DNA of 64,000 bases from Blastopirellula retiformator (GCF_007859755.1 NZ_SJPF01000001.1:846734-910733); one strand, 5' to 3'. Counted from the stretch's first letter, positions 53,127 to 62,750 are shown. Program-made: numbers and translations. The notes: generated by a model not told the origin, from the letters alone.

Positions 53127-54305
53127 ATGTCTCGAATTATTGGCGCCTTGGTTTGTTTCACGTTGATCGTAGTCGCCTGCGATCTGGCCGCCGCCGACGA
53201 GCGACGTGAACCGAAGCACGACAAGTTCGCCGTCGACTTCTGGAACTACTTGGACGGGAAGTACGACAAGTGGGATACGGTTGCTGAATTGCCCAGCTCG
53301 GTTCCCGCTCCGCAAGTTTCCGGCGACGCAAAGACCTACGCTAATCCGGCCGCGCTGAAGAACCTGCAAGAGCCGGGCTACGGTTCGATCTTCGTCGTCG
53401 AGCATCTGCAGGATGACAAGGTCATCGGTCTGACCGCTTGCTTCCGGGCCAAAGCAGGGATCGACTCGAAACAGAACGACTGGTACTGGCTCTACTATCT
53501 GCCGAGCGGCGACGTGGTGAAAACGTCGGCCGACAAAGCGGCGTTCGACAAGCCGGGCTACGTCACCTTTGAAGAGGACGGCCGCCTCTGGGTGTTCGAC
53601 CTGACCAACAAGAACCTGACCGACTTTCTGAAAATCGGCGAGTTGACCAAGCAGGTGATTCGCCCCGGCGTTGGCCCCTCGGGCATGACGCTGAAGTCGG
53701 ATGAGACCGAAACGATTCTCGGCTACCTGGCCGCCAAGCCCGGCTTTTTGACGGCGATCGAAGATGGCCGCGTCTGGGTGTTGAAAGAAGGAAGCGACGC
53801 GGCGAAAGAGTTTGTCGCCGCCGGCGAACCGGCCAAGCAGGTGATCCGGCCGGGCGCTGGTCCGCTGGGCGTTACGCTGAAGTCGGATGACGCCGCCACG
53901 ATCGCCGCCTATCGCTATGCTAAGCCAGGCTATCACGCGTCGGTCGACGCCGATGGCCGCGTGTGGGTCTTTCCGGAAGCGAGCCAGGCCTGGTCGGAGT
54001 TCGTCGCCCAAGGCGAACCGGCCGCGCACGTCACCAAGATTGGCGTCGGCCCGAACCGCGAAACGCTGAAGACCCGCGACGCCGGCGTGATCGAAGCCTA
54101 TCTGGTCGCTCAGCCAGGCTACGTCACCCAAATCGCCGATGGCCGCTTGTGGGTGATCCGGGCCGATTCGGACGACCTGAAAGAGTTCACCGCCAACGGC
54201 GAGTTGGGCAAACACGTCACCAAGATCGGCGCTGGGCCGATGGGGATGACGATCAAGAGCTCGGACGCCGAGACGATCGACTCGTACATGCGAAACTTCC
54301 GCTAG
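53127..54305 (+). CDS. Secreted P460-like protein with four tandem repeats, in the pst operon
   Basis: A 392-residue protein with a signal peptide (about 1-23). Residues 33-131 resemble cytochrome P460-type domains (YANPAAL, SIFVVEHL, NDWYWLYYLPSGDVV), but the CxxCH heme site is absent. From 142 to the end are four repeats of 62-63 residues with consensus PG[YF]..DGR[LV]WV, GE[LP]..[QH]V and G.GP...T[LI]K. The gap to pstB is 63 bases and to phoU 54. Function unknown; a phosphate-related envelope role is inferred from position. Confidence 0.85.
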   Translation: MSRIIGALVCFTLIVVACDLAAADERREPKHDKFAVDFWNYLDGKYDKWDTVAELPSSVPAPQVSGDAKTYANPAALKNLQEPGYGSIFVVEHLQDDKVIGLTACFRAKAGIDSKQNDWYWLYYLPSGDVVKTSADKAAFDKPGYVTFEEDGRLWVFDLTNKNLTDFLKIGELTKQVIRPGVGPSGMTLKSDETETILGYLAAKPGFLTAIEDGRVWVLKEGSDAAKEFVAAGEPAKQVIRPGAGPLGVTLKSDDAATIAAYRYAKPGYHASVDADGRVWVFPEASQAWSEFVAQGEPAAHVTKIGVGPNRETLKTRDAGVIEAYLVAQPGYVTQIADGRLWVIRADSDDLKEFTANGELGKHVTKIGAGPMGMTIKSSDAETIDSYMRNFR

Positions 54306-54359
54306 TTTGCGGAACGTACAGGCGGATACGTTGTCGTCGCAAGCAAGGATTGAAGTGCA

Positions 54360-55025
54360 ATGTCGGTTCATTTTGAAAAGCAGCTTGATAAGTTGCGTCG
54401 TCAGCTGGTAACGCTGGGCGCAATGGTTGAAGAGCACGTCACGTTGGCGATCCGGGCTGCCGAAATCCAGGACCGAGAGATCGCCCAGGAAGCGATCGAT
54501 CGCGACGAAGACGTCGATGCCATGCAACTGGCGATCTCGGAAGAGTCGTTGCATACGGTGGCGCTGTTTCAGCCGGTCGCCTCGGACTTGCGGTTCATCA
54601 TTACCGTGCAGACGGTGATCAACGAGCTGGAACGCATCGGCGATCATGCCCATGACATCGGCCAAGGGGTGATTCGGTTGCTCGATTCGGGCGCCCATTT
54701 TGATCTTCCTCCCCTCTTGCAGCAGTCGAAGGACGCGTCGATCGAGATGCTGCGTCAAAGCCTCGATGCGCTGCTCGATCGCGACGCTTCCAAAGCCCGC
54801 GGCGTGATCGCCTCGGACGACAAGGTCGACGAGCTGCATCGCGGCATGTACGACTGGTTCAAAAATGGGGCGCGGCGGCGTCCTGACGATCTCGACTGGA
54901 TGATGGAGATGCTGACGATCTCGCGGCATGTCGAACGCATCGCCGATCATGCGACCAACATGGCCGAGTCGGTGGTTTATCTGGTCGAAGGCGAACTGGT
55001 GCGGCGCGGTAGTCATGCTTCGTAG
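54360..55025 (+). CDS. phoU: Phosphate signalling protein PhoU
   Basis: A 221-residue PhoU, a pair of three-helix bundles with metal-binding acidic motifs. The first bundle has ISEESLHTVALFQPVASDLRFI and RIGDHAHDIGQG, the second DDKVDELHRGMYDWF and RIADHATNMAESVVYLVEG. It normally restrains Pst transport and links transporter state to the PhoR/PhoB pair. It lies inside the pst cluster, 54 bases after the repeat protein gene. Confidence 0.95.
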   Translation: MSVHFEKQLDKLRRQLVTLGAMVEEHVTLAIRAAEIQDREIAQEAIDRDEDVDAMQLAISEESLHTVALFQPVASDLRFIITVQTVINELERIGDHAHDIGQGVIRLLDSGAHFDLPPLLQQSKDASIEMLRQSLDALLDRDASKARGVIASDDKVDELHRGMYDWFKNGARRRPDDLDWMMEMLTISRHVERIADHATNMAESVVYLVEGELVRRGSHAS

Positions 55026-55073
55026 CTTCGCTGTGCGGCTGCGGCGTATTCATTCCTCGTACTCCATTGGGCC

Positions 55074-55787
55074 ATGAACAACCGGCTTGTGCTCATTATC
55101 GGCCGTCAGGGAAGGCTTAGCGCCGCCCTGGCTGATAACTTGCGACAATCAGGTTGCGAGGTGCGCACGGCGCTTGATTCTGAGGACGGGCTCGAGCAGG
55201 CGATCTCTCATTCGCCCGATATCGTCTTGGTCGGGCATCAATCGCCCGAGTCGTTCGAGATGTGTCGCCGCATCAGCAGTCGGATGCGGCCAGAGCAATT
55301 GCCTGCCTTTCTGGTTACCCCCGGCGTCGGTACCGCCGCCGCCGAAGACGAAGAGCCGGAGTCGATCGACTCGCTCTTGGCCGAGACGCTCGCCCTCGAT
55401 CTGCTGGCCCAAGGGGTCAGAACGCTGCTCAGCCGGGCTCGTCAGGCGGGGCAAGACGATATCGTGCTTGAGCATCATGGTCTCCGCTTGGATCGTACCC
55501 GGTACACGGCCGAACTGAAGGGCGAGTCGATCGGCGCCACGCCGACCGAGTTTCGCCTGCTCTGGACGTTGATGGCCAAGCCGGGACATGTCTTTTCTCG
55601 GCCTGAGCTGTTCGAGGCCTGTCACGCCGAGCACGAAGGGGAGCCCTCAGCTCAGTCGCGGGCGATCGACGTCCATGTGAAGACGATCCGCCGGAAGCTC
55701 GCGGAACAAGGAATTCTTATAGAGACCATTCGGGGGGTCGGCTATCGGTTTCGCGAGCCAGTTTGGGGCGTTGCTCCCTTTGAGTAA
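55074..55787 (+). CDS. OmpR/PhoB-type regulator with degenerate receiver
   Basis: A 237-residue regulator. The C-terminal winged helix is intact (GATPTEFRLLWTLMAKPGHVFSRPEL, RAIDVHVKTIRRKL, IRGVGYRF). The receiver (1-120) lacks the acidic pair near the start (IIGRQGR in place of IxDDE). Where PDxVLxD carries the phospho-acceptor, it reads PDIVLVG. It therefore cannot be phosphorylated in the standard way. It ends the pst cluster and probably acts on it. No histidine kinase follows. Confidence 0.9.
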   Translation: MNNRLVLIIGRQGRLSAALADNLRQSGCEVRTALDSEDGLEQAISHSPDIVLVGHQSPESFEMCRRISSRMRPEQLPAFLVTPGVGTAAAEDEEPESIDSLLAETLALDLLAQGVRTLLSRARQAGQDDIVLEHHGLRLDRTRYTAELKGESIGATPTEFRLLWTLMAKPGHVFSRPELFEACHAEHEGEPSAQSRAIDVHVKTIRRKLAEQGILIETIRGVGYRFREPVWGVAPFE

Positions 55788-56161
55788 AGTCTTCGGCGTC
55801 GTAAGTCGTTGTATAATAATGGATTGTCGCTCCTTTGGAGTTATTGAAGAGTTTGTTCGAAAGTCCTAAGCTTGCGCCAAAGCGCAGAATCTGTGGGTGG
55901 TCTGTTTTTTAGCCAGATGGGTAGGTTGCGTCGGGTCTTAACTTAGTGACAATAAGTTCCTGCGATCTTTCCTAACTTCACGAGCAAAGAATCCTTGATT
56001 CCCAGTTCGCGAGGGATCGAAGTCGCTAGCTCTGCTATCATAGGGCCTGCGATGGACGGAAAACCTGGCGTCAACGATGACTCCAGTGTGTGTGAAACGG
56101 ATTTCCACTGCCGCGGATTTTACGCTTCGCCACGACGGTATCAGGAGGGACGAAGTTCGAC
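55788..56161. other. Intergenic region after the pst cluster
   Basis: 374 bases. TATAAT occurs at 55812-55817 without a good -35 box. A TTAAC-containing stretch lies near 55939-55944. An AGGAGGG at about 56143-56149 serves the next gene. No gene or clear terminator was found. Confidence 0.4.
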
Positions 56162-56428
56162 ATGGTAGTTTGGAAATTGGCTGGTATGACTTTAGCCCAA
56201 AAACGAGATGAGCTTCGCCAGGATCAAGGGACTCGCTTTGTCGATCCCGAAGTCTTTTGCGAGCTGGCGGTGTCGAGCCGCAAACTAGTACGCAGCGACG
56301 TTAGCGCCGCTTCGGTCAAAGGGCTCTATAGCCCCGACGACAATGTTTATTACTTTGTCGAGGAAGAACGCCTCGACAACTTTCGTACCGCACGAGTGAA
56401 CGAAAGCGAGCCGCTGCAGTTCGCCTAG
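56162..56428 (+). CDS. Small soluble protein, unknown
   Basis: An 88-residue protein. AGGAGGG is 12 bases upstream of the ATG; an internal ATG at 56186 is an alternative. The sequence has LAQKRDELRQDQGTRFVDPE, then KGLYSPDDNVYYFVEEERL. It is acidic and probably compact. No family recognised. The stop codon TAG is followed by AGCGGACTGC, which faintly resembles the repeat terminus, but no element extends from it. Confidence 0.7.
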   Translation: MVVWKLAGMTLAQKRDELRQDQGTRFVDPEVFCELAVSSRKLVRSDVSAASVKGLYSPDDNVYYFVEEERLDNFRTARVNESEPLQFA

Positions 56429-56513
56429 AGCGGACTGCGACTGCCCCTTGCTGCATCGCTTATCGCATCTGCGTTCGCTGATGAAAGCGATCGCCCTTAC
56501 GTTCTCATCATTA

Positions 56514-56624
56514 GAGCGTTTTTCTGATAGCTGTAGCGTTTCTGGCGTTGGTGAGGCAAGCTGGTCAACGCCGACCAGCGCGGCCGCAACCAGCCAGAAC
56601 GCTAAAGATTGAAGAAAACCGCTC
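56514..56624. mobile_element. Minimal TA-flanked MITE-like element, copy D
   Basis: 111 bases, opposite orientation to copy C, with the same terminal inverted repeats (GAGCGTTTTTCTGATAGCTG left; its partner right) and TA on both sides (56512-56513, 56625-56626). It lacks both the 47-base block and the 151-base core present in copy C. It is either the simple precursor or a deletion product. Confidence 0.85.
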
Positions 56625-56725
56625 TAAACTCTGCAAAGCCGCATCGGAATTGAATTTCCCGACGCGGCTTTTCGTTTGCGCACCCTCGTAAAAGGGAAAA
56701 GCGGAAAGCGGATTTGGGGCCCGCC

Positions 56726-57059
56726 GGACTGGACCGCCGTTTTCGATTTTTTTTGACGCTGGCCGCAGACTGGACCAAGCTCGATTTTCGCGGCGGTCGC
56801 GGAAGTGGACTGGACCGCTCAATTCGTTTTTTTCTTCGGTAGGGTGCGTCGCGACGCACCATGAACCTGCCAAGGCGATGGATGCTTGCTTCGCGTGGCA
56901 ACGCAAACTCTTATCGCCATTGCGTTTCCACGCGATGATGACGTCTGGCGAACAAGCAGGTTCTCGGTGCGTCTCGACGCACCCTAGCTTTGCTACGATT
57001 GCAGGGAAAACTGGACTGGACCGCGTTCATTTTTTGGTGCTCGTAGTGGACTGGACCGC
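56726..57059. repeat. Cluster of GGACTGGACCGC repeats followed by T-tracts
   Basis: Perfect 12-base copies at 56726-56737, 56807-56818, 57013-57024 and 57048-57059, and a partial copy (GACTGGACC) at about 56769-56777. Within about 5-10 bases after each perfect copy comes a run of six to eight T. The open frames across this stretch look like chance. The whole gap 56627-57521 is gene-poor. Confidence 0.75.
56843..56983. repeat. Palindromic GGTGCGTC-GACGCACC motifs
   Basis: GGTGCGTCGCGACGCACC at 56843-56860 is a perfect 18-base palindrome. GGTGCGTCTCGACGCACC at 56966-56983 is a near-palindrome of the same type. A weaker relative lies at 57265-57282. They may be protein sites or remnants of a dispersed intergenic repeat. 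Confidence 0.7.
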
Positions 57060-57521
57060 GACGTTTTTTTCTGAGAGCCCGTTTTCGGCCTGATTTTGGC
57101 GATCGGCGCGCACTGGTATCGCAATCACCGGTTGGGGTGACGCTTTCGGGATCGGTCAAGGCAGGCCCGTTCGCGGTGGCGTGTCGCCATCGCGATAGGC
57201 TTTGGCGGCCAACCCTCAACCCATTCCTGCGGCAGGGGAGTGTTGGCCGGTAGGCAAGAATCACGATGCGTCTCCACGCACCGGCGATCACCCAGCGAAC
57301 TGGAAATCGCACGTGGTCTCCGACCACGGAATGCCTGTACGAATTTATACAAAAAATCGGAACGGAAAAGCAAGAGAAATCGGCCCCAATTCCAGGCTGC
57401 CGCCCGGGCTAACAATTCGACATTCGAGCTTCGACATTCGTCATTTACCCCGCCGCCAAGTCTCCCTCGCCGCGCTTTCGCGTCACGGCGAGGGATCCAA
57501 TTCAGCGGCGGCCCACGCCGA
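57060..57521. other. Gene-poor region before the symporter
   Basis: Contains short repeats (CGACATTCG twice, at about 57418 and 57432), the inverted repeat CGTGGTC/GACCACG (about 57313-57329) and a 9-base stem at 57464-57494 (CCCTCGCCG with CGGCGAGGG) that may be the symporter's terminator. No credible gene. Confidence 0.55.
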
Positions 57522-59390
57522 TTACGGATTGTCCGCTTCGGCGTCGCTTTCGTCGAAGTGGGCTTCCGGAGCGTGCGAGCCGCGAGGGATGCGGACGTCA
57601 TCGACCAGCTGCTGGATTTCCTCCGGCGGGGCCGGGGTCAGGCGACTGACGACCAGCGTCACGATAAAGTTCAGCCCGCAGCCGACCGCGCCGATCGACT
57701 CGGGCGAGATGCCCCCTTCGGTCCAGCCTGGCAAGATCGGCGTGATCAGCGGTTCGCTGAACAGGAACGGCAGGATGACGTTCGCCTTGCAGGCCAGGAT
57801 ATAGCCGCCGGTGAACAAGATCCCGACCACCATGCCGCAGATCGCCCCTTCGCGGTTGGTCCGGCGATCGAAGATTCCCAGGAAGATGATCGGGAAGAAG
57901 CTGGCCGCCGCCAAACCAAAGGCGAACGCCACGACCTCGCCGATGAAGCCAGGCTTGATAATCCCGAAGTAACCGGCCACCACGATCGCCGCCAAAATCA
58001 TGATCCGGGCGACTGTCAGTCGCTTCGCTTCCGACGCTTCCGGATCGATGAAGTGGATGTACAAGTCGTGGGCGATCGAGCTTGAAATCACCAACAGCAA
58101 ACCGGCCGCCGTGCTCAACGCCGCCGCCAGACCGCCGGTGGCGACGATCGCTACAATCCAGCCTGGCAGCCCGGCCACTTCCGGAGTCGCCAATACCAGG
58201 ATGTCTTTGTCGATGGTCGCTTCGGCGTAGTCCTTGCCATCTTTCTGCAACGAGATCTTGCCATCGCCATCCTTGTCGTCAAACACAATCAGGTTGGTCA
58301 ATTGCCAGGTATTGATCCAGTGGATCGGCTTTTCGGTTCCATCTTCGCCGACCGCCGCCAGGTGATAGATCTTCTGGCCGGTCTTGTTCCCTTCCTCGTT
58401 TTCGACTTCTTCGATGCTCGCCACCTTGGCGCCGTTAAGCGTGCTTAGGAGGTTGTAGCGAGCGAACATCGCCATCGTCGGCGCCGCCGTGTAAAGCAGC
58501 GAGATAAACAACAACGCCCAGCCGGCGCTGTAGCGGGCTGCCCGGACGTTGGCGACGGTGTAGAACCGCACAATCACGTGCGGCAGACCGGCGGTACCGG
58601 CCATCAAGGCGAACATCGTCAGAAAGACGTTCAGCTGCGATCGGTTGGTGAACGGCTCGGTGTAGGGCTTAAAGCCAAGCTCCGTATGCAGGGCGTCGAC
58701 CCGCTCATGAACGTCGCCGGTCGCAAAGCCGACTTGCGGGATATAGCTGCCGGTCAGCATTTTCGACAGCGCGATCGAGGGAATCAAAAACGCCGCGATC
58801 AGCACGAAGAACTGCACCACTTGGGTCCAGGTGATCCCTTTCATACCGCCCAGCACGGCGAAGAAGGCGACGATGACCATGCCGATCACCACGCCATATT
58901 CGACCGGCACCTTCAGGAAGTGCGAGAAGACCAGGCCGACGCCGCGCATCTGCCCGGCGACGTAGGTGATCGAAACGAAGACCGCACAAAGCGCAGCGAC
59001 GATGCGAGCCGTTTCGCTGTAATAACGTTTGCCGACAAAGTCGGGCACGGTGAACTGGCCGAACTTCCGTAGGTACGGCGCCAGTAGCAGCGCCAGTAGC
59101 ACGTAACCGCCGGTCCAGCCCAATAGGTAAACGGCGCCGTCATAGCCGCTGGCGGCGATCAGGCCGGTCATCGAGAGGAACGATGCGGCGCTCATCCAGT
59201 CGGCCGCGGTGGCCGCGCCATTGGCGATCGCCGGAACGCCGCCGCCGGCGACGTAGAACTCGCTCGTTTCCTTCACCCGGCTGCGCCAGCCGATGTACAG
59301 GTAAATGAAGAAGGTGATCGTGACGAAGATGTACGTCCAGACGGTGCTCGACATCTGAATGAAGCCGAGCGGGGGAGTGATTTCCAACAT
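57522..59390 (-). CDS. Sodium:solute symporter (acetate/ActP-like)
   Basis: A 622-residue SSS-family transporter with about thirteen helices. GGGVPAIANGAATAADWMSAASFL is the family's early block and GQMRGVGLVF follows. An insertion of about 90 residues (about 325-415) between helices carries a degenerate EF-hand loop (DKDGDGKISLQK). A C-terminal acidic tail ends the protein. It pairs with the DUF4212 small membrane gene 9 bases upstream, a known combination. Substrate likely acetate or another monocarboxylate. Confidence 0.9.
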   Translation of the reverse strand: MLEITPPLGFIQMSSTVWTYIFVTITFFIYLYIGWRSRVKETSEFYVAGGGVPAIANGAATAADWMSAASFLSMTGLIAASGYDGAVYLLGWTGGYVLLALLLAPYLRKFGQFTVPDFVGKRYYSETARIVAALCAVFVSITYVAGQMRGVGLVFSHFLKVPVEYGVVIGMVIVAFFAVLGGMKGITWTQVVQFFVLIAAFLIPSIALSKMLTGSYIPQVGFATGDVHERVDALHTELGFKPYTEPFTNRSQLNVFLTMFALMAGTAGLPHVIVRFYTVANVRAARYSAGWALLFISLLYTAAPTMAMFARYNLLSTLNGAKVASIEEVENEEGNKTGQKIYHLAAVGEDGTEKPIHWINTWQLTNLIVFDDKDGDGKISLQKDGKDYAEATIDKDILVLATPEVAGLPGWIVAIVATGGLAAALSTAAGLLLVISSSIAHDLYIHFIDPEASEAKRLTVARIMILAAIVVAGYFGIIKPGFIGEVVAFAFGLAAASFFPIIFLGIFDRRTNREGAICGMVVGILFTGGYILACKANVILPFLFSEPLITPILPGWTEGGISPESIGAVGCGLNFIVTLVVSRLTPAPPEEIQQLVDDVRIPRGSHAPEAHFDESDAEADNP

Positions 59391-59399
59391 GGCTCGGCC

Positions 59400-59687
59400 T
59401 TATTCCTTTACCCCGTACTTCTTATCGAGATAGTCCATGATCCACGCGTAGGAGAAGACCAGTACGACGAAGACGTACATCGCTCCTTGGTGGCCGAACC
59501 AGAAACCGAGCGGCAGGCTGCCGAAATGCCAAGCGTTGAGCGGCTTGACGAAGAAGACCGAGCAGCCGAAAGAGACGGTTGCCCAAATCAGCATCATGAT
59601 CACAATGACGCACAGATTGGCGCGCCAGTAACCGACGTTCGGGCGCGCGGAGGCGACCGGAGGTGTATCATCGATGGGGGAAGACAT
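59400..59687 (-). CDS. DUF4212 small membrane subunit of the symporter
   Basis: A 95-residue protein with two membrane helices (ANLCVIVIMMLIWATVSFGC and AMYVFVVLVFSYAWIM) around FFVKPLNAW...GFWFGHQG, the DUF4212 pattern. It precedes the symporter by 9 bases in the same operon. Confidence 0.92.
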   Translation of the reverse strand: MSSPIDDTPPVASARPNVGYWRANLCVIVIMMLIWATVSFGCSVFFVKPLNAWHFGSLPLGFWFGHQGAMYVFVVLVFSYAWIMDYLDKKYGVKE

Positions 59688-59875
59688 GCGAAGTCCTAAA
59701 ACGGCAGGAAATTCAGAAACTTTTTGAATTTGCGCTGTTTAGGGGAATCGAAGAGCCGCCCCGTGTCAAGTAGCGGGGCTGATTTCGCAGTGAAATGGGG
59801 TGAAGGGCTGCTGCGTTGAAGAATCGAGAGAAAGGGAATGTAAGTGAGCTTTCCTGATTGATCTGTCGCAGCAAC

Positions 59876-59965
59876 TCAGCTCCGTTCTAACGTGACTTGT
59901 CCAATGATGGCCCAGATAGCGACAAACGCGATTCCAAGCCAAGCATGGAGAATATCGATAGGCAT
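59876..59965 (-). CDS. Possible 29-residue single-helix membrane protein
   Basis: ATG at 59965 with GGAG about 6 bases upstream. The peptide MPIDILHAWLGIAFVAIWAI continues to a TGA after IGQVTLERS. One clean transmembrane helix with a short positive tail fits known small membrane proteins. It is short and unconfirmed; a longer in-frame reading to 60076 has no signal or start support. Confidence 0.5.
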   Translation of the reverse strand: MPIDILHAWLGIAFVAIWAIIGQVTLERS

Positions 59966-60282
59966 TGCGTCTCCAACCTGGTGGTCAGCTTTAGCCCATC
60001 CGTGTCCGAACTTCACCCGTCCGTGGCAAAAGAAGTTATCGTCCGCCGCCTGCTGCGATTTGTTGAAAAAGATCAACCGACGCTACAGCCGTGATAGCAT
60101 GACCGCCAGGCAAAGGCGGGCGCGATCAGCCAACCGGCACAGCTTCTGGTTACAGCCATCGCCGCGCACGGTTGAAGCGGATGTAGCGTCGGCAGAGACG
60201 TCATTGGTGGCATGCTCTTGCCGCGTCGCACCCGGGATGAGCATGTCTTGCCCCAGGCCGCATCACTCGCTTACGTAGGTTA
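59966..60282. other. Intergenic region before repeat E
   Basis: 317 bases with no gene I can support. The part around 60271-60282 (ACGTAGGTTA) followed by GGTGCAGCGAAGCG after element E suggests E inserted into an older intergenic repeat. Confidence 0.4.
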
Positions 60283-60433
60283 GCAGTCCGTTGATATTCT
60301 CAACGGGCTGCTGGATCGCAGGGATGCGATCCCAAAATAGCGACGTAAGTCGTTATTTTGCGAGCCGCGAAGAGCGATGCTCTGAGCCTGGCGAGGTTGG
60401 AAAATGCCACGAGGGCATTTTTCAACAGGCAGT
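60283..60433. mobile_element. Free-standing 151-bp core element, copy E
   Basis: Flanked by TA (60281-60282 and 60434-60435). The ends are imperfect inverted repeats (GCAGTCCGTTGA left; complement of TCAACAGGCAGT right). Inside are the same hairpins as in copies A and C. It equals the core nested in copy C in length and sequence pattern, in opposite orientation. The sequence without it would read GTAGGTTAGGTGC. Confidence 0.85.
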
Positions 60434-60539
60434 TAGGTGCAGCGAAGCGCAACCCATAATGCGGCCGGAAGCCAAAGGTAGGCCCGCGCAAGAGAACAGG
60501 GGCGCCGTTGCCACGTTGGCCTTGTAATAGTGCAGGATC

Positions 60540-61430
60540 TTACGCGTAGCGGCTCCAGCTGTATTCGGCCTGTTTGCGGAAGCCCTGCAGATGCAGCGAG
60601 CCGTCGGCCAGCAGCTTTAGCACGGAATAACCGTTACTATCGGCGCCGGTTCCCTCGACCATGGCGACCAGCGTGCAGTAGTGGATGCCTTTGATTTGCT
60701 GGTAATCGTTCTTGTGACTGTGACCTTGGAAGACTGCCTGAACGTTTTTCGACAGCTCCAAAATCGTGCGGACTTCGGCGGCGTTGCGGACCATGTGGTT
60801 GCCGGCGTTATCCAAACGCTGATGCGCGAAAATGATCGTCGGCTTGTCGTTGGCGGCCAGATCGTCGGCGAGCCATGTCAGTTCCTTTTTGGGAATGTTG
60901 GCGTCGGTCCAGACGAAGTTCTTTCGCTGGTAAGGCTGGTCGGCACTGGTAAAGCAAGCGTCGAGCACCACCAAGTGCCAGTCGCCGCGGTCGAAGGAGT
61001 AGTACGACTGCTGCTGTCCGACGGCGCCCAGGAACTCGCTCTTGGTCAGCGTGTCGACGCAATGGTTGCCAAGTACATAATGGCGGTCGTCGCTGATCTT
61101 CTGGAACGGCTCATTGATCGTACTCAGATAACGAAGTTCCGTCTCGACATCACCGGCGGCATCGATGAGGTCGCCCAACTCGACCACCATGTCAGGCGGC
61201 GTCCCGGCGAATTTGTCACTCGCCTCACGCAATTTTCCCAGCGTCTCGCGATAGTAGCGAGTACCGGCAGCCGGTTTGTCGGCATGATGCAGGTCGGTGA
61301 TCAGGGCGATCCGCAGGTCGGCCTGGGCGTCCGCCGCAAAAGTGAGCGAACTGCCGGCGGCAGTCAACAGTAGCGAGGAGCCTTGCAAGAACGCACGTCG
61401 GTCTAGACGGATTGGTTGGTGGGTGGGCAT
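60540..61430 (-). CDS. Tat-exported calcineurin-like phosphoesterase
   Basis: A 296-residue protein with a twin-arginine signal (LDRRAFLQGSSLLLTAAG). Metal motifs: ITDLHHADKP (DxH), VELGDLID (GDxxD), LGNHC (GNH), IIFAHQRLD and FQGHSHKND (GHxH). It probably hydrolyses a phosphate ester in the periplasm. Substrate unknown. It lies between repeat E and pgk, without obvious operon partners. Confidence 0.88.
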   Translation of the reverse strand: MPTHQPIRLDRRAFLQGSSLLLTAAGSSLTFAADAQADLRIALITDLHHADKPAAGTRYYRETLGKLREASDKFAGTPPDMVVELGDLIDAAGDVETELRYLSTINEPFQKISDDRHYVLGNHCVDTLTKSEFLGAVGQQQSYYSFDRGDWHLVVLDACFTSADQPYQRKNFVWTDANIPKKELTWLADDLAANDKPTIIFAHQRLDNAGNHMVRNAAEVRTILELSKNVQAVFQGHSHKNDYQQIKGIHYCTLVAMVEGTGADSNGYSVLKLLADGSLHLQGFRKQAEYSWSRYA

Positions 61431-61502
61431 GGCGATGTTGGTGGGTTAGTAGGGGAAGGAGCTGGCACTCGCTTACTTTACGCGCAAGCTATCTAGCGAG
61501 CA

Positions 61503-61534
61503 ATAAAAAAAGGGCGCCTCACTCGGAGGCGCCC
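61503..61534 (-). terminator. Rho-independent terminator of pgk
   Basis: GGGCGCCTC (61512-61520) pairs with GAGGCGCCC (61526-61534), loop of 5. The minus strand continues with a run of seven T, 28 bases after the pgk stop. Confidence 0.92.
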
Positions 61535-61562
61535 TGAAGTTTTACGAACTGTGTTGGATCGC

Positions 61563-62750
<1,188 letters not shown>

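Noticed and set aside
53103-55016. 637-codon minus-strand frame opposite the repeat protein and phoU
   Set aside because: Antisense to genes with clear families; the apparent repeats in it are the complement of the real repeats.
55819-55869. 16-residue frame directly after TATAAT
   Set aside because: The ATG is only one base from the -10-like box, so a transcript would start inside the frame. Chance occurrence is likely.
56426-56436. Stop codon TAG followed by AGCGGACTGC, resembling the repeat terminus
   Set aside because: Similarity stops after the first few bases and no matching right end follows, so no element is called.
56726-57059. CRISPR-like array
   Set aside because: Repeats are only 12 bases, spacing is irregular (about 23 to 195 bases) and no cas genes are nearby.
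56565-57093. Several 70-110 codon frames in the repeat zone
   Set aside because: Composition follows the repeats and T-tracts, no signal or family is visible, and frames overlap one another on both strands.
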